A stretch of 64,000 bases of DNA from Lyophyllum atratum (GCA_014905825.1 JACGCN010000043.1:333605-397604); one strand, 5' to 3'. Shown: positions 33,771-46,244, numbered from the stretch's first letter. The notes: generated by a model not told the origin, from the letters alone. Made by a program: numbers and translations.

Positions 33771-34947
33771 CGTCGTTACCGTTATCAAGTCGCGAAGAGA
33801 GAAAGACCGGTGGGGGTGTAAAAAATTCGATAGCCTTCTCTGGTGATAGTCCTATCCATCATATATGATGTTCCTTCCCCGCGGGGAACGCTATCCGAGT
33901 ATCGACTCCACATACGCGGCGGCCACCGTATGGTCACGCGTATTGGAGAGAGTTGGAGAGATAAGAAATTTTTGTCTACACCACACACGTCGTTGAGCAG
34001 GCCGTCAGCAAGGACAAGGTTCGTTCGACATGGCTGTTGTTTTGAGGCTCGTTGACTGACAGCGCTTTGTCCTCCACGAACCATTCCAGCTCCCAAGTAT
34101 GTGCATAGAGCAGAACGCAGGACAGGAGTCCGAGAAAGCCGAATCGCGTCAGTGATAAGCTCACGTGTCATGTTCAACCCATCAGCTGATGCCAAGTTCA
34201 CCGACGCGTTCAGCCGAGAATCCATATCCCGATCCTCTTGTCAGACTGTGACAAGAGGGCACTCGCGAGATAACAGGGCGTGGACAATTTGAATTCGAGA
34301 TAACAGCCTGGTGATAAGTACCCTAGCACTTATCATACCAAGTACTGTACGCTATCCCCGTCCGTCTCCACACATCTTTTCCAATTCCAATTCCAAATAC
34401 AACGAACAACAGCCCCAAGAACCACAAGTCCAGTCAAAGCAGAGTAAAAAAAATAAAGTTAGCATTGCGGGTACATAACGTTCCGACTAGAACAACAAAC
34501 AGCATCGCGGGGTCACACCAACAGCAACAACAACAACCACGACAACGGGGGTCGACAAAGGGAAAGGCTGGGGTAGTACGCAAATCCGAGGGGGTGGGTG
34601 ACGCGGGAGATGGGAATGGGGGGCGTTGTCGTGGATGCGGGGAGGAAGAAAAGATACAGGAACCAAGGGCGCGGCGGCTCCGAGAAGAAAAGAGTAAAAC
34701 GTGGAAGTAAAAACGAAGCCGCCTAGAGAAGCAGAACGATGAAGAACGAAGGCGAAGGGTTCGTAAGACAAGAAACAACGAAAAAAAGAAAAGAAGAAAG
34801 GTGAAAAAAGGAAGAACAGGTGAGAATAATGTTAATACGCCATATGCAAAACCGCACGGGGTGACGATTTCCGTAGACGGGGTAAACGGGGTAACAGTCA
34901 GTACCTAACCACAAGTCCATCGCCCTCCACCCTCCACCCGCTCACGA
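33771..34947. other. Intergenic region
   Basis: This region lies between the permease start and the 3' end of the mucin-like gene. It contains a CAA-type low-complexity run near 34515-34540 and purine-rich sequence near 34740-34820. I recognised no gene. Confidence 0.45.
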
Positions 34948-36697
34948 TCATTCATTAGCGACCTACACACACCCCACATCATCAGCCCCTCAAACAAACC
35001 CCCAAAAACCAAAAAAGACGCACCTTAAGCACCCTCGGCACCCTCACCTCCTCCTCCTCCTCATCATCATACACACTACTCGACTCGTCCTCCGCCTTCC
35101 CATCCTTCATATAACCCCCATACGCATCCTCCCCCTCGTCCTCCCCCGCATGAACCCCAGGGGGCCCGCTGGCATAATGCGACGCATAATTATCCTTAGG
35201 CGGGTCCGGCGTGGTGGTATGCGTATACCCCGACGACTGGTTCCTTTGCAGATCCGTGTACGCGCTCCCGCTCGAGTTCGTGTGCGAGCCGGGAGGAGGG
35301 GAGTGCGAGCCCGCTGTGGAGCTGTTGTTGTTGGTGTTGTTGGCGAAGGGGTTGGGCATGTACCCGCCATACGCGGCTTGCTGCGAATACGGCGGCTGGT
35401 GCTGATTCTGCGCGTGGTTGAGCGATATACCCCTCTGCACCCCCGCCCCCACCCCCGCACCCATCCCAGCCGCCTCCAACAAATCATACTCAGGGCTCCC
35501 AGGGCCCCTGTTATTGCCATACCCGCCCCCACCCTGCCCCGGCGCCACATTCCCGTACTGGTGCTGTTGTTGTTGTTGTGGGTGATACGCTCCGGGTCCA
35601 GCAAAGGCGGGATACGGCGTAGCCCCCTCCTGCAGCCCACTCGCAAACGCCCCAGGATCCCTCGTACTCCGTGCCCTCGCCACCCCCACCCCCGCAGCTC
35701 CCGCGCCCGCCCCAGCCCCAACACCACCCGCAGCGCCGTACGGGCTAAAGATCTCCCCAGGGCTCGGGCCGCCCATCTCGCGCATCCCGTACGCCTCCGC
35801 CCCGGAGCCGTGCCCCGTGCTGAGCGCGGGCTGGCCAAAGGTGCCGTGCGAGGAGACGTCGGAGTATTGTCCGCCGGAGGTGTACCCTCCCCCTCCACCA
35901 CCTCCGCCCCCGCCGCTGTTATGGTCGGAGTACATCCCACCCCCGCCGTAGTGCCGATCGTCGTCGTCGTCGTCGAGGAATATGGGCGCGGGTGCGGCGG
36001 CGGCTTCTGCTGCGGCTTCTGCGATTTCGCGGTCGAAGCGCTTGGCGCGGCGGCGGCGGACGATGGTGGAGATGAGGAAGATGAGGAGGGCGAGGGCGAC
36101 GAGGCCTACGACTGCGAAGGTGCCGGCGACTGCGCCTGTGTTTTGGAAGAATCTGTGGGTGGGGGGGGAGCGTTAGTGTTGGTGTTGATATATGGGGGAT
36201 GGGGGAAGGAGGAAAGAGGACGTACCCTTTGTTTGTGGATGCGGCGGCGGTGCCTGTGGGGGGAGGCAGGGTGGGGGTGATGGCGATGACGGAGGTGGTG
36301 GTGACTACGTTGCCGCCGCCGTCTGTGGTCGTGAGGATGGCGGTTGAGGTTGGGGACGAGGTTGTTGAGGGTGTCGTTGTGGTGGAGGTGGTGGGGGCGC
36401 TACTAGTGGTGCTTGTAGTGTCCGAGGTGGTTGTGGTGGTCGGCGAGGATGTAGTCGTCTCAGAGGTGGTGGTGGTGGTCGAAGTGGTCGAAGTGGTGGT
36501 GGGGCTCGAGGTGGTAGTTGTCGACGAGGTCGACGTAGTAGACCTATTGCGATGGTATCAAGTTAGATCGAAGTAGTACGCCATAGAGCACGAACTACGT
36601 ACGTCGTCGTCGTGGTAGCTGTAGGTAAAAAGACTAAGATCAGCGTCGCTCAACCCCGCACAATAAAACCAAGGCAAGATCACTCACTACTTTCCAT
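34948..36697 (-). CDS. Mucin-like single-pass membrane protein with Gly-rich cytosolic tail
   Basis: Five exons (36697-36691, 36618-36603, 36543-36226, 36152-35024, 34962-34948) give 494 residues. The first two exons are 7 and 16 bases and encode METTTTT. A Ser/Thr-rich domain of about 100 residues follows, probably O-glycosylated. Then comes one membrane span (TGAVAGTFAVVGLVALALLI) and a basic run (RRRRAKRFDREIAEAAAEAA). The tail is long, rich in Gly/Pro/Gln, and has a 10-glycine tract, an acidic DDDDDD run and a DDEEEEE run. The C-terminus RVPRVLKVANE, split across the last intron, is shared by many fungal proteins of this plan. There is no classical signal peptide, so the span may act as signal-anchor. 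A wall-sensor or surface role is inference. Confidence 0.75.
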
Positions 36698-38299
36698 CTC
36701 TAGATCCTAAGCCTATACCAGGATATAATATGAGTAAGGAGCGTGTATCCGCGACGAGGACCCGCGCGGAGGCCTGGAGAGAGGGAGGGGACGAGCAGAG
36801 ATGGCTGTCGTGGACGAGGAAGAGAAGACCAGAGTTGACAGCGTGAAAACTCGATCACATGGATCCAATCAAAAACATGCTGATGTAAGCCCGTTTGATC
36901 GACCTGCTGGTCTGGTCCCGCCCTACCCGCGTATCATCAGTTTCAAACTTGTCCCTTCGATTTCGATGGCGAGTTGGTCGTCAATGCTTAGCTCTCCCTG
37001 TTCAATACTTCGACTGGGTTGACGCTGTTCTGCCTCCGATCCTAATTTGCTTCTATGCCAGACGTCGTCGAGCGGCGCTGGAGGCTACGACAAATATAGC
37101 AAGTCCTAGCAAGTCTCAATGCTGGGCGTTAGGCAGTTTTGCTTGAAGCTCAGACTTCCCTTGGTGCGCTCAAGATGCAGGTCTAAGACCTCGGACGAGC
37201 ACTGATACCCATCCTGATTCGCTACAGTCTCCCAGACAGGTCACGTTCCAGGTCCTAGCCGGTACCGCAGTCGCCTTTGCTACCATACCATGCGGGGCGG
37301 GAACAAAACTCTCTCGTCGCTCGTTGTCCAAGCGTCGCCGTACAAAAAGCCCTCCTCAACCAGGCTTCCCCGACGCCGCTCCGTCGCCTTCTTCGAGCGC
37401 GTTTTCTCACATCGATTCGTCATGTGGACGCCTCCGTAGTCTTCCACCTCAGCCTCCCGACTCTCCACTGCTTCTCTACGTACCACTGTCCTCCTCGACC
37501 GACCGCCCTGTTGGTGTATCGATGCACTTCCCAAACTTGTACCAATATGCTTGACGATGATTGGACGCGCCTCGTTCCAATCGAGCTATGTATAAGTATC
37601 CTTATTGGCGGTCTTTTCTTCTACACTTTCAAAGCTCCCGTCTTCGCGTACACCGGTCACGAACACCCGGCCTTTTCACACATGCTACGAAGTAAAGTCG
37701 TGTCGATTATCCGGCGAGGCCCCCTTCGACTCGAGTCCGGGGCACCGTATCATCCCCCAAGCCTTCCCAATCCGCTCCCTCTTCGCCCATACAGTACGCA
37801 TACCTCTTCGCCCATACAGTACGCATACCTCGTCGCCCACACCTCTCATCGCGTACTGTCCTCGCTTCATAACTGTTGACCATTCTAGTCTTTCGGCGAA
37901 GAAGTGTTCAGCATAAAGTCGGGGCTTGGAACAGTTCTCCACGGTGTTTCAATATGAACTTCGACGACAGCCGGATGTCTTCTCCTCCAAGAGAAGGGGA
38001 GTTTTCTGTGGGTCGCTAGTTGCGTCCCAAATGTTGCCTTTTCTCACTGATTGCGCACGCCAATAGAGCCCGACTCCTGTCCACTGTCACTGCCCTCCAT
38101 ACGTCATATCCCGCTGTATCCCGGGAGGCTCTACCCACCGCCGTTTCGCGACTCTCCTGACCAAGACTCTCTGTTTAGGTTGTCGTCTTGTAAGTATTCG
38201 AGTTCAATTGGGCTATGAGGCTTCTTGTGTCGTTGTGAACTGTGCCTCTAATTCGCTGTTAAGATAATCATCACGTCTCGATAACCCTAGCAGTAGCGC
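36698..38299. other. Intergenic region
   Basis: Several long frames (for example 37277-37879) lack similarity and overlap on both strands. A 23-base direct repeat, 'gcccatacagtacgcatacc', occurs twice near 37788-37832. No gene is supported here. Confidence 0.4.
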
Positions 38300-39560
38300 A
38301 CTGAGCGTCAAAACTCCATTACGGCGCTCCTTACAGTTTGCACCCAAGTCTAGCGCCCGTCCCAAAATTCGATGTTTATCATTGTCGTCGCCCTTCTCCG
38401 TCCTTCTCGTGGTACACGTGGTCCTTGATTGTTTGTAGTACTTACTGCCTAGTGGTAGCAGCCGTTTAAAGCCCACTACACGTGGGTCCCGAACTCGATT
38501 CCCATGAAATCGGTCCGACTTTCAACATCTGAGCGTCTTTCTTCCTCATCATGTCGACTCTTCGCAATCCCCGTGAAACCATCGTCCGTCAAGTATTCGT
38601 TTATCCCGCCAACGGCGATGACCCACACGTTACCAGCATGGTGTTCAGCAAAGAGGGCGCCAAACATAGGAAGGGATTCTACACCACCGCCGTTGACCTG
38701 CGTGCTTTGTACGGGAAGAGTCTTCACAGCGGCGTTGGTGTTCAGATGTTGAACTTCGAAGACCAGCCTGATAAGACCGAGATCGAGGGCGAATACATGG
38801 TCTACTATAACCTCGACCTGAAGCTCCCGCTGAACCTCGCCTTGGCTCGTCTTGTTGGTATTAATCCCAAACGTCCTGGATCAAGGCCAACCTGGCGAGG
38901 GGATGTTGTAGTTGTGAAGAGTCAGAAATGGCCGGGACCGCTCATCATGGGAGGAGGAGCTCATGTGGACTGGGTAGATGTCTCACTGGCCGTTGAAGGG
39001 AGCCTTGAGATATTCTTCAGACGTTGGTACGCATCTAAGGAGTGGGAGTTGATAATCGAAGAAGAGACGAGCATGCTGGAGATCTTGAAACGAACACGTA
39101 AGCGTCGTACGGTCCCCTGACATATCGAGTAGCTGAGTCGAAAATTGTCTAGCGGATCCCCAGATGAGCATGATTGAGAAGATCCTGAATAATGCGCCTA
39201 GGAGGAATTATGGTGAGTCGGAGATGATAGAGATACGTTTCATCATAGTGATGGGTGAGCTTGACCCTAACTTTAGAGAAAGACGAACGCACCTTGGAGA
39301 AGCTGCAGAAGTACAGTAAGCTAGCGGAGGTTACTTAACTGACCGATTTCCCGCTGATCGTTGTCCGCCGTGGCTCTTCTCCAAGGGGACAAACAGATTG
39401 TCCGCGAAGCCACATACAAATGCATTGCATGCGGATCTCTCGGAAATCCAGATCTCAAGAAATGTTCCGGGTGCCGCGAAGTCATGTATTGTTCGAAGGA
39501 GTGTCAGGTGTTGGATTGGAAGGCCCATAAGCGAAACTGTAGGAAAGTTGAGAAGTAATG
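38300..39560 (+). repeat. Right arm of 1.3-kb inverted segmental duplication
   Basis: This arm matches the reverse complement of about 24420-25720, covering the second MYND gene and about 250 bases upstream. Exon sequence is nearly identical, introns are similar, and the similarity fades at both ends. Confidence 0.85.
38551..39558 (+). CDS. MYND zinc-finger protein with an uncharacterised N-terminal domain (copy 2)
   Basis: Four exons (38551-39097, 39153-39212, 39277-39315, 39386-39558) give 272 residues. The N-terminal domain matches copy 1 with scattered changes (for example SLHSGVGVQMLNFEDQP against [17 protein letters not shown]). The MYND zinc ligands are Cys228, 231, 242, 245, 251, 255, His263 and Cys267. 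The tail ends CRKVEK. Exons 1-3 have the same lengths (547, 60, 39) as in copy 1. Many of the differences between the copies are silent or conservative, so both are probably functional. MYND fingers usually mediate protein contacts in transcription or methyltransferase proteins; no SET domain is present here. The function of the N-terminal domain is unknown to me. Confidence 0.8.
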
Positions 39561-40568
39561 CATTGCCGAAGTCTCGAACCTGTATCCTGTGTCATAAGCT
39601 CACACAGTCATGCACTATAAAAGGACTTACTTACGGAGCTGGGGGCAGGTCTTCTCATGTTCCTTTGCTTCGAGAACGGTTCTATGTGTTATTGAAACCC
39701 ACTGCACTCTCCGAGACCACAGCAAAATCTGACCACAGCAGAATCTTTGGGATCGCTTCGGTTTCTCGCTACTCGATACACCGCTTCTGGTTCGGGAAGT
39801 TGTTGGAGACGATTCTGCATGCTTTGGAGGAGAGTTTATGGAAGCTATCGTCGCTTTACTGTATAACGGACATCCAACGTAGCTCAGCTGACTCTGTTTG
39901 GTGGCGTGGAATGGTGTGCGGGTAGATACCGGTCCATATATTCGACAGGTACCATTGCATACATACAAGGTTGGGCGGAAGCAAAATAAAACATCCGTCG
40001 CTGCGCACAAACATGAATAGAATACACACGACAAAAGTAGGCGTGTTCCCATCCGCACGTCCGCGTCAGACTTGAGCGATTCGCTGGGTGGGAACGATTT
40101 TGGACCGTGGTGCCTTGTGCGGAAGGAACTAAATTGAGAGCGTGACCTATGCTGTCATCGTGACGACAGATGACTCTGATGCTTGAGTTGGGCTTGGCGC
40201 TAAGTTTTGGGGTGACGTCTCATGTTCACTGGTGTCGACATCGGTAGGGGGTAGCTCTCTGGTACACGAAGTAGGAAGAGCTAGAAGTAGGTGGGCGGGG
40301 CAAGGGTTACGGACAGAAATAGCATAGAAGACGGTTGACAGTCGGCAGGACAGCGGGGAAGATCCGGCCAGGCGAGGATAGGATGTCGACGAACGAATTC
40401 GAAGGGAGCAAGTTCCGAAACAAGAGATCTAAGAGAAAGCTGTGGAAAAGAATGGCACAAGCGTGACAGGCAAACACGCCATACGTCCATCACCCACAAC
40501 TCCCGTACCCCTCTTTCCCACCTCCTCCTCCACCCACCATGATTGTGTCACTGACATCCCACCAAACG
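39559..40568. other. Intergenic region
   Basis: No recognisable gene. The right end is C/T-rich and is probably the promoter and leader of the GRGGAGN-repeat gene (an alternative upstream in-frame ATG lies at 40539). Confidence 0.45.
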
Positions 40569-41945
40569 ATGGACCGCAACACCTCCGTCTCGCCCTCCCC
40601 ATCCCGCCGCACGTCCTTCGGAAACGCCCTCTCCGCCCTCGGCGCCAAGATCACCCGCACGCTCAGCCGGGACGACTCGACGCTCTCACCCGACTCCGAA
40701 ACCATGTCCATCAGCACCATCGGGAGCACAACCCAAGGTGCGTAGATCCTACGACGATTTCGAGTTCTGCAGAGGAGATGATGGTGGAAAGGAACATGAG
40801 GGAGCAGTCGAAAGATAAGAGAGATAAGCAACTTGCGACTTATCATTGTTGCCGTGGTCTCCTTATCTCTGGCTGTACCCCTGCTTCCTTATCGTACTCC
40901 CACCCCCTCCTTATATACCTCGTGCTTCTGAGCCCCATCTGATCCCCATGCCGTCCCCAGATCGCTCCCAATCCCGAGGCCGTGACGTCTACGTACGTTC
41001 CCCTTCGTCCACCAAGACCCTACTCTGATTCTGACCTGTCTCTTGTGCCATACAGCAGTCCTCCGGACGTGGCGGGGCAGGCAACATCAGGCAAACCTCC
41101 GCCTCCCGCGACGCCCGCCCCTCAGACGGGCCCGACGACTTCTCCATCGTCCGCGGGCGCGAACCCCTCCCTGCCTCCCTCAAAGTTCGTCCCTTCCCCC
41201 TCCCCTCCCTTCCTTTCCTTGCATGATGTAATCCAACTTGCAGCAGACATTCTCCACAGGCCGAGGCGGCGCAGGCAACATCCGCTCGCCCTCCCGCGAC
41301 CCCACGACACCTAACATCGCAGAGGAAGACACGGAGTTCATCCGCGCTCATATCGCTGCTGCACATGACGGACCCGTACGTCCTTCTCCCTTTCCCTTCC
41401 CCCTTTCCCTTTCCCTTCCCCGTTCCCTCCCCCTTCCCCCGTTCCCTCCCCCTCTCCCTTTTCCCTCTCCCTCTCTCTTTCCCCCCTTCCTCCTTGGCGT
41501 CACTGACCCCCCCTCCCCCCTCGTACAGCACTCCTCCGGCCGAGGCGGCGCCGGCAACATCTCGCGCTCACGCTCCCGGGGCCCAGCGCTCTACACCCCA
41601 CCCACCTCCGGAACACCCATACGCTCGACGGGCCGCGGGGGCGTGGGGAACATGATCGATGAGGCTGCGGTGGAGGGCGAGGATGAGATTGTGGTGCTGC
41701 GTTTGCGTGAGGAGGAGGGGGCGGTGTGAGTCTCCACTCGTTCTCTCTTTCTGTTTTTTTCCTGGATTGAGGGTGTATGTAGACATTCGACGGGACGAGG
41801 CGGCGCTGCGAATATTACGCATTCGCCTGTACCGGGTATCGAGCGCCTCCCCTCGCCTCCTCGATTGGGGGAGTACGAGTCGACGGGGCGTGGGGGAGCG
41901 GGGAATATTGTGAAGGATAGGTCGAGGTCGGGGACGCGCACGTAG
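40569..41945 (+). CDS. GRGGAGN-repeat protein (DUF3602 / PAR32-like)
   Basis: Six exons (40569-40737, 40961-40992, 41056-41184, 41244-41375, 41529-41725, 41783-41945) give 273 residues. The N-terminus is Ser-rich (TSVSPSPSRRTSFGNAL). The protein then carries five copies of the motif S-[ST]-G-R-G-G-[AV]-[GA]-N-[IM]: SSGRGGAGNI, STGRGGAGNI, SSGRGGAGNI, STGRGGVGNM and STGRGGAANI, plus a sixth, STGRGGAGNI, near the end. It stops at SRSGTRT. This repeat defines the family that includes yeast Par32, a TORC1-linked regulator of ammonium transporters. A nitrogen-signalling role here is inference from that family. Most introns fall directly before a repeat, so exons and repeats correspond. No membrane span is present. 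Confidence 0.85.
41376..41528 (+). repeat. Pyrimidine-rich intron of the GRGGAGN gene
   Basis: This 153-base intron consists almost entirely of C and T, in short runs such as ccctttccctttccc. It is about three times longer than the other introns of the gene. It is low-complexity sequence, probably unstable in length. Confidence 0.8.
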
Positions 41946-42261
41946 AGTGGGGTGGGTTGCTCGTCGTTGTGAATGTATTGTATTGTACGTGAGTTGGTCG
42001 AGGTGGTTGTTGTACTATTACTATTACGTGTTTTAAAATCTTCGTCGCATATGTATTATGTATTGTCTTGTCGATGAGTTCAACTTATAATCGTCGATTG
42101 GGCGCGTCGGAAGTTGTGACTCGTATGAGAGGGGGTCTTCTCGTCGTTGTATAATCACTTGAGGAGGGAGAGCCAGATGGGGAGAATCATATAGCATTCG
42201 TGATACGTAGACCAGTGACAAAACACATGCGATACAAGTGGCATGGTACACAAAGTGGAAG
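41946..42261. other. 3' flank of GRGGAGN gene
   Basis: AT-richer sequence ('tattgtattgtacg', 'tattactattacg') follows the stop codon and is probably the 3' UTR. I see no gene. Confidence 0.4.
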
Positions 42262-43360
42262 AACTGGAGCTTCGCCACGAGGTGATCAGGGGACAACTCG
42301 AGATAATCGGGCATCACCTCCGAGTTGAGCTGACCTTCTCACCCACAGGGACATACATCCAAGTTCCCCGATAGGGTGAGGGAGTGTTATGCATAGTGTA
42401 TACGCGAGGAGACGTGAGAAGATGGGGCTTAGACTTGGATATGATCGTACTTGGCGGTGAACGAGCCTATCAGAGGTTTCCCACCAAATCTGTGAAGAGA
42501 GCGGAGGAGACGGACGTACTGTGGGTCTACCCCTAATACTAGCGTAGGCAGCATATGGATCAAGACAGACCTTGGGCCTGGGCAGCGGATCGGTATTGGA
42601 CTCCCGACTTCGAGTGAGAGCCGTTGCGATGCTGTGGGGTTTTAGGGAGGGTAGAGTACGTCCTGGATGGGATGGCGAGAAGGAAGAAGGGGTGGTAGGC
42701 GGGGAGTAGGGACTGGATAAGGGAAGTGGGATAATACGATGCGCTAAGCGATGATGGGAAGGAAGGGCGCCGCTTTCGTTATACTCAGCTGCGAGAACGC
42801 GCGAACCGCTTGGAGCTTCTCCGCGAGGTGGTCGGAGGACAACCCGAGAGGATTGGGCATCGCCTCCGAGTCGAGCTGACGTTCCCACTCACAAAGACAT
42901 ACATCCGAGCCTCCGTTCGTTTCTCAATATACAAGTGCGGGTGAAGAGTATCATTCGTATGGTATATTCGGTGAGAGTAAGGAGGGTATGCTCATACCTT
43001 GGCGTTGAACGATGTATTAAGGGACTTGGAGAGGATTCCCACCAAATCCGTAGAGAGGGAGAGAGGAGGAGACAATCCTACCCCTAGCTAGGCAGCGCAT
43101 GCATTAAGCCAGACGTTGAGTGGCGCCTCCAACGACGGATTGGCGTTGTACTTCCGGCTTCCAGTGAACGTCGTCTGCGAAGCAATAGGGTTTCACGAAC
43201 ATCAGCGTATGCTTGGATGCGATGACAAGAGCAAACAGAGGCCAATAGGCGGGGAGTAACGACTGTATAATTGAAGAGGCGTATCACGGTAACGCGAGGC
43301 AACGATATGAAGGAAGCGCACCACTTTCTCCATAACCACTGTGCGCGAAGCTATACCATG
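42262..43360. repeat. Two diverged direct repeats, about 540-base unit
   Basis: Unit 1 (about 42262-42795) and unit 2 (about 42796-43360) share, in the same order, a 'ggagcttc-gcgaggtg' block, 'gggcatc-cctccgagt-gagctgac', 'gacatacatcc', 'tcccaccaaatc-gt', 'taggcggggagta' and a 'gaaggaag' block. Identity is clearly below that of the recent duplications in this window. Both units lack a convincing protein frame. Confidence 0.65.
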
Positions 43361-44869
43361 GTAGCCAGGCCCAAAACAACTTCTAGTCTTACGAATGCAG
43401 GGGACCCATTAACTAGGCATGTATATCCAGGAGGAGGCGCATCAGCGTTCCAGAAAGAGCACCGCGACCGCACCATAGGACCTAGGATGATCAACAGCTC
43501 GGAAAGGACGCAGTAACAACTCGGAACAACAACGGGACATACGTCAAGGGTACTCCCTCTGCCTCTCAGTCGGTTACGATACGCAGGCCTCTCATCGAAT
43601 TATAAGACTGCTGGCATGGTTATGGTTTATCTTTTTGAAAAGAAGATCGATCGGGACGTCGAAGACATACTAGGACGGCATAGGAGAGACGCGGTGAGAA
43701 CGAGACTGTAGGTTGGCAAACATAACCTACGGCTCCGCCTATGCTCCGGACGAGGGCTGGAGGCGAATCTGGTGTGGTAGGAAGAGACGAATGGGCCGTT
43801 GCTAGAGTTGCAAGCAGGACGGTCGGGGTGGACGAGCTGCGTGGCATAACCATACTTTGCGCGAGAAGTGGAGCTACAAGATCAAGAATGTCGTATTTGG
43901 TTTTGGGTTTGGGAGCGTGATGGGAATTGACACCAGTGGATGTGGCTACTGCGAAAGGGTGGGACCTGGAATGATGTTGGTTGAGGCCGCTCCTTGTAGC
44001 TTGAAGCTTGAGCGCTGAGCTACGAGCGTTGCGGGTTCGGCTCGCCATAGGAGAAAAGCGGTCGAAGGCGTCCCGGGAACTCTAGCTATCATAAGGGAGA
44101 TTTAGGATTCTCTGAACGTAGCGAAATAGGCGAAATTTAGTGTTAGGATAGTGAATGTGCATACCTCGGCTGTTTTGGTCTATGAAAAATAGTTGCCTCG
44201 TGACGGTCAGTTGGCGAGGTGCAAGCAACCGCTGGCTGTAGGTGATAAAAGCCTTGATCATTTCGCGATAAGTATACTATGGCGTAGCATTAGTACCTAG
44301 GTGGCAAATCCGTTTCTGGAGAAATAGCTGCTCCCAGACGGTGGTTGCAGTCAGTCGGAAGTTCAAGCAAGACCCCTTCGGAATTGAATGCCGGTATTGT
44401 TGTCTAAGGTCAAGGGGACCAAATATCGGCGATCTCTGATCAATTTCCTCAGTTACCGAGTTCTTCGCTGCTTCACCCTTGTCATCTTCTCAGAACATCA
44501 TGCTCCCTGGAATATAACAGCAGCTCACCAAGGAATGGTACGTGAAGTTTCCCTGGATCCAGCCAAGAGCTATCAAATCCTGGCACCCGGCTGATCGACA
44601 TCTTCTAGTCAATCTCAAGATCGCTCATTACCAAGGTTTTTCTGCATTCTATAGCTTGATTCTTGCTTATGGATATGTGGATATCAGCCTGGACACTTCA
44701 CGGAGATTCGGCTGTGTACCATTCACTCCATTTCGGGTATTGCACTATCTCCCAATAACGCCTGTTTGGCTACTGATACCCATACCTCGTACCCATTCCA
44801 CTAATTCGTGCTAGAAGTTTCTCCGTCGCTCTACATCGCGAGAAATAGCCCATCTTCACCAAATGCTCT
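43361..44869. other. Gene-poor stretch
   Basis: No gene recognised. Short frames such as 43620-44048 (minus strand) have no similarity. The segment near 44388 resembles the 47850 region over about 30 bases and may be part of the same old repeat family. Confidence 0.35.
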
Positions 44870-45650
44870 ATCGGTCTGATGGTGGACCAGCCTTCGAATC
44901 TGTCGCGTCATTATGATCGGACAGGTGTCATTCGACTCATGTGCAGGAGGAAACGGCAAATCCGACTATCAAGTCCTCCCTGTTCCCTCTCCGCAGCACG
45001 GCTCGAACTTCTCTCACTAGTGCGACTTGCTGCACTTCTCACGACCTTGTCGAGCAGATGAAATTCGCATCAATGGTAGAAACGTATGTTTTTCCTTGAA
45101 GATGTACTGGTTCCCATGACCTTGCTGTGTTTTTTCTCCACCGGGCGAGCCCAAATCTATGTCCTGTCTTGGATGTAGTCGATACATCTGGTCGCTACAG
45201 ATACAATCCTGACCTTTCCATACGACCGCCTTGGTGGTGTACCAGCTGCACGCCCCGTACTATTACATGGTGTCATCTCGCCGAGTAGCGCTTGTTCGAT
45301 TCGAGCGCGGGGCATAAGAGCCGGGTTATCGTAGGCTTTCTTTTCCTCCCAATGCTCTGGTCCTCTCAACGTATGTAGCACGTTTACCATCCTCGAGACC
45401 TGGCTACTCTGGGAGGACTTCGTTCGACCCGAGAGCGGGGCTATATTCTCTGATCTATGGCTTTCTACCTAGAGGCCCGCTTTACTTCGCTCTCACATAC
45501 GCCCCACGTATACATTAGGATCAGAAGGAGTTTCGATACTACAACGCCCCGATGGTGTAACGGATGCACGCCCCCGACTTGATTTTCAGAAGCAGATGTT
45601 GTATGGATGGGGAAAACCTGTTCGACTCAGGTGCAGGGCATGCGACCTTC
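44870..45650 (+). repeat. Cluster of four tRNA-like relics
   Basis: Four stretches (about 44874-44960, 45226-45330, 45400-45455, 45545-45650) contain pieces that look like RNA polymerase III box A and box B. The clearest, at 45545, begins GCCCCGATGGTGTAACGG. Its right part is CCTGTTCGACTCAGG followed by TGCAGGGCA. That is close to the Gln/Glu/Asp tRNA pattern, but no anticodon arm forms properly and the acceptor stem has mismatches. The 45226 copy has GGTGGTGTACCAGC and TTGTTCGATTCGAGCGCGGGGCA. The other two keep mainly the box B end (TTCGAC). A similar pair (TAGTGTAATGGTACCA and GGTTCGAACGC) lies at 47474-47515. These are not functional tRNAs. They may be decayed tRNA genes or heads of tRNA-derived SINEs. 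Confidence 0.5.
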
Positions 45651-46244
45651 ATATTGAAGTTTTGTTTTCGATGTCATTACCCCTCTCGCCACCCATTATT
45701 CAAATATATTCCTCAGCCCAAAGTTACAGTAACTATGGGAAGACGTTTCAGCGCCGTTCGCCCTCATGGATCGAGCAATGAGGTTTTCCTCTCGTGCAAT
45801 CATCGTAACTTATATTTGACTAGATCATTACAGCAACTTTCCTCGCCGTGTAATGTTGCTGCTTACGAAACTCTTCCATGGTGAGATTGATACGACTTGC
45901 GCGGCGCGAGGCCAGGCAGGTTCATGTCCTTCAGATCAGCGCCCACTTGTTCTTTGGCACAAACATCACATTCCTTGGAGACGACCCGTTCAATTAGAGA
46001 ACAGGGGATCAGGATTCATCGCACGGCTCCGCTTTTTCCTCTTTCCCAAGGAAAGAAAAAGGGTCCACCCGAAACCAACCGGAAAGCTTGTTACGTTGCC
46101 TCAACGGTCGCTCATAATCATACAGTTCTTGGTCCGCTTTGCTTCGATGAGTTCATTCTCGCGCCTCACTTACTCTACTTGAATTCCATCTACTAGACAG
46201 TGATTGTAAACATGTCGACGACGATATTCGCAACCAGTTCCGAA

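Noticed and set aside
35107..36280. Very long Arg-, Pro- or Val-rich frames on both strands across the mucin-like gene
   Set aside because: They are shadows of GC-rich, low-complexity coding sequence. Only the frame giving the Ser/Thr domain, membrane span and RVLKVANE end is supported.
37277..37879. 200-codon frame upstream of MYND copy 2
   Set aside because: Runs through a 23-base tandem repeat, shows no similarity, and is matched by equally long overlapping frames.
45545..45650. Functional tRNA (Gln/Glu/Asp-like)
   Set aside because: Box A and B look right but no anticodon stem with U33 can be formed and the acceptor stem has mismatches.
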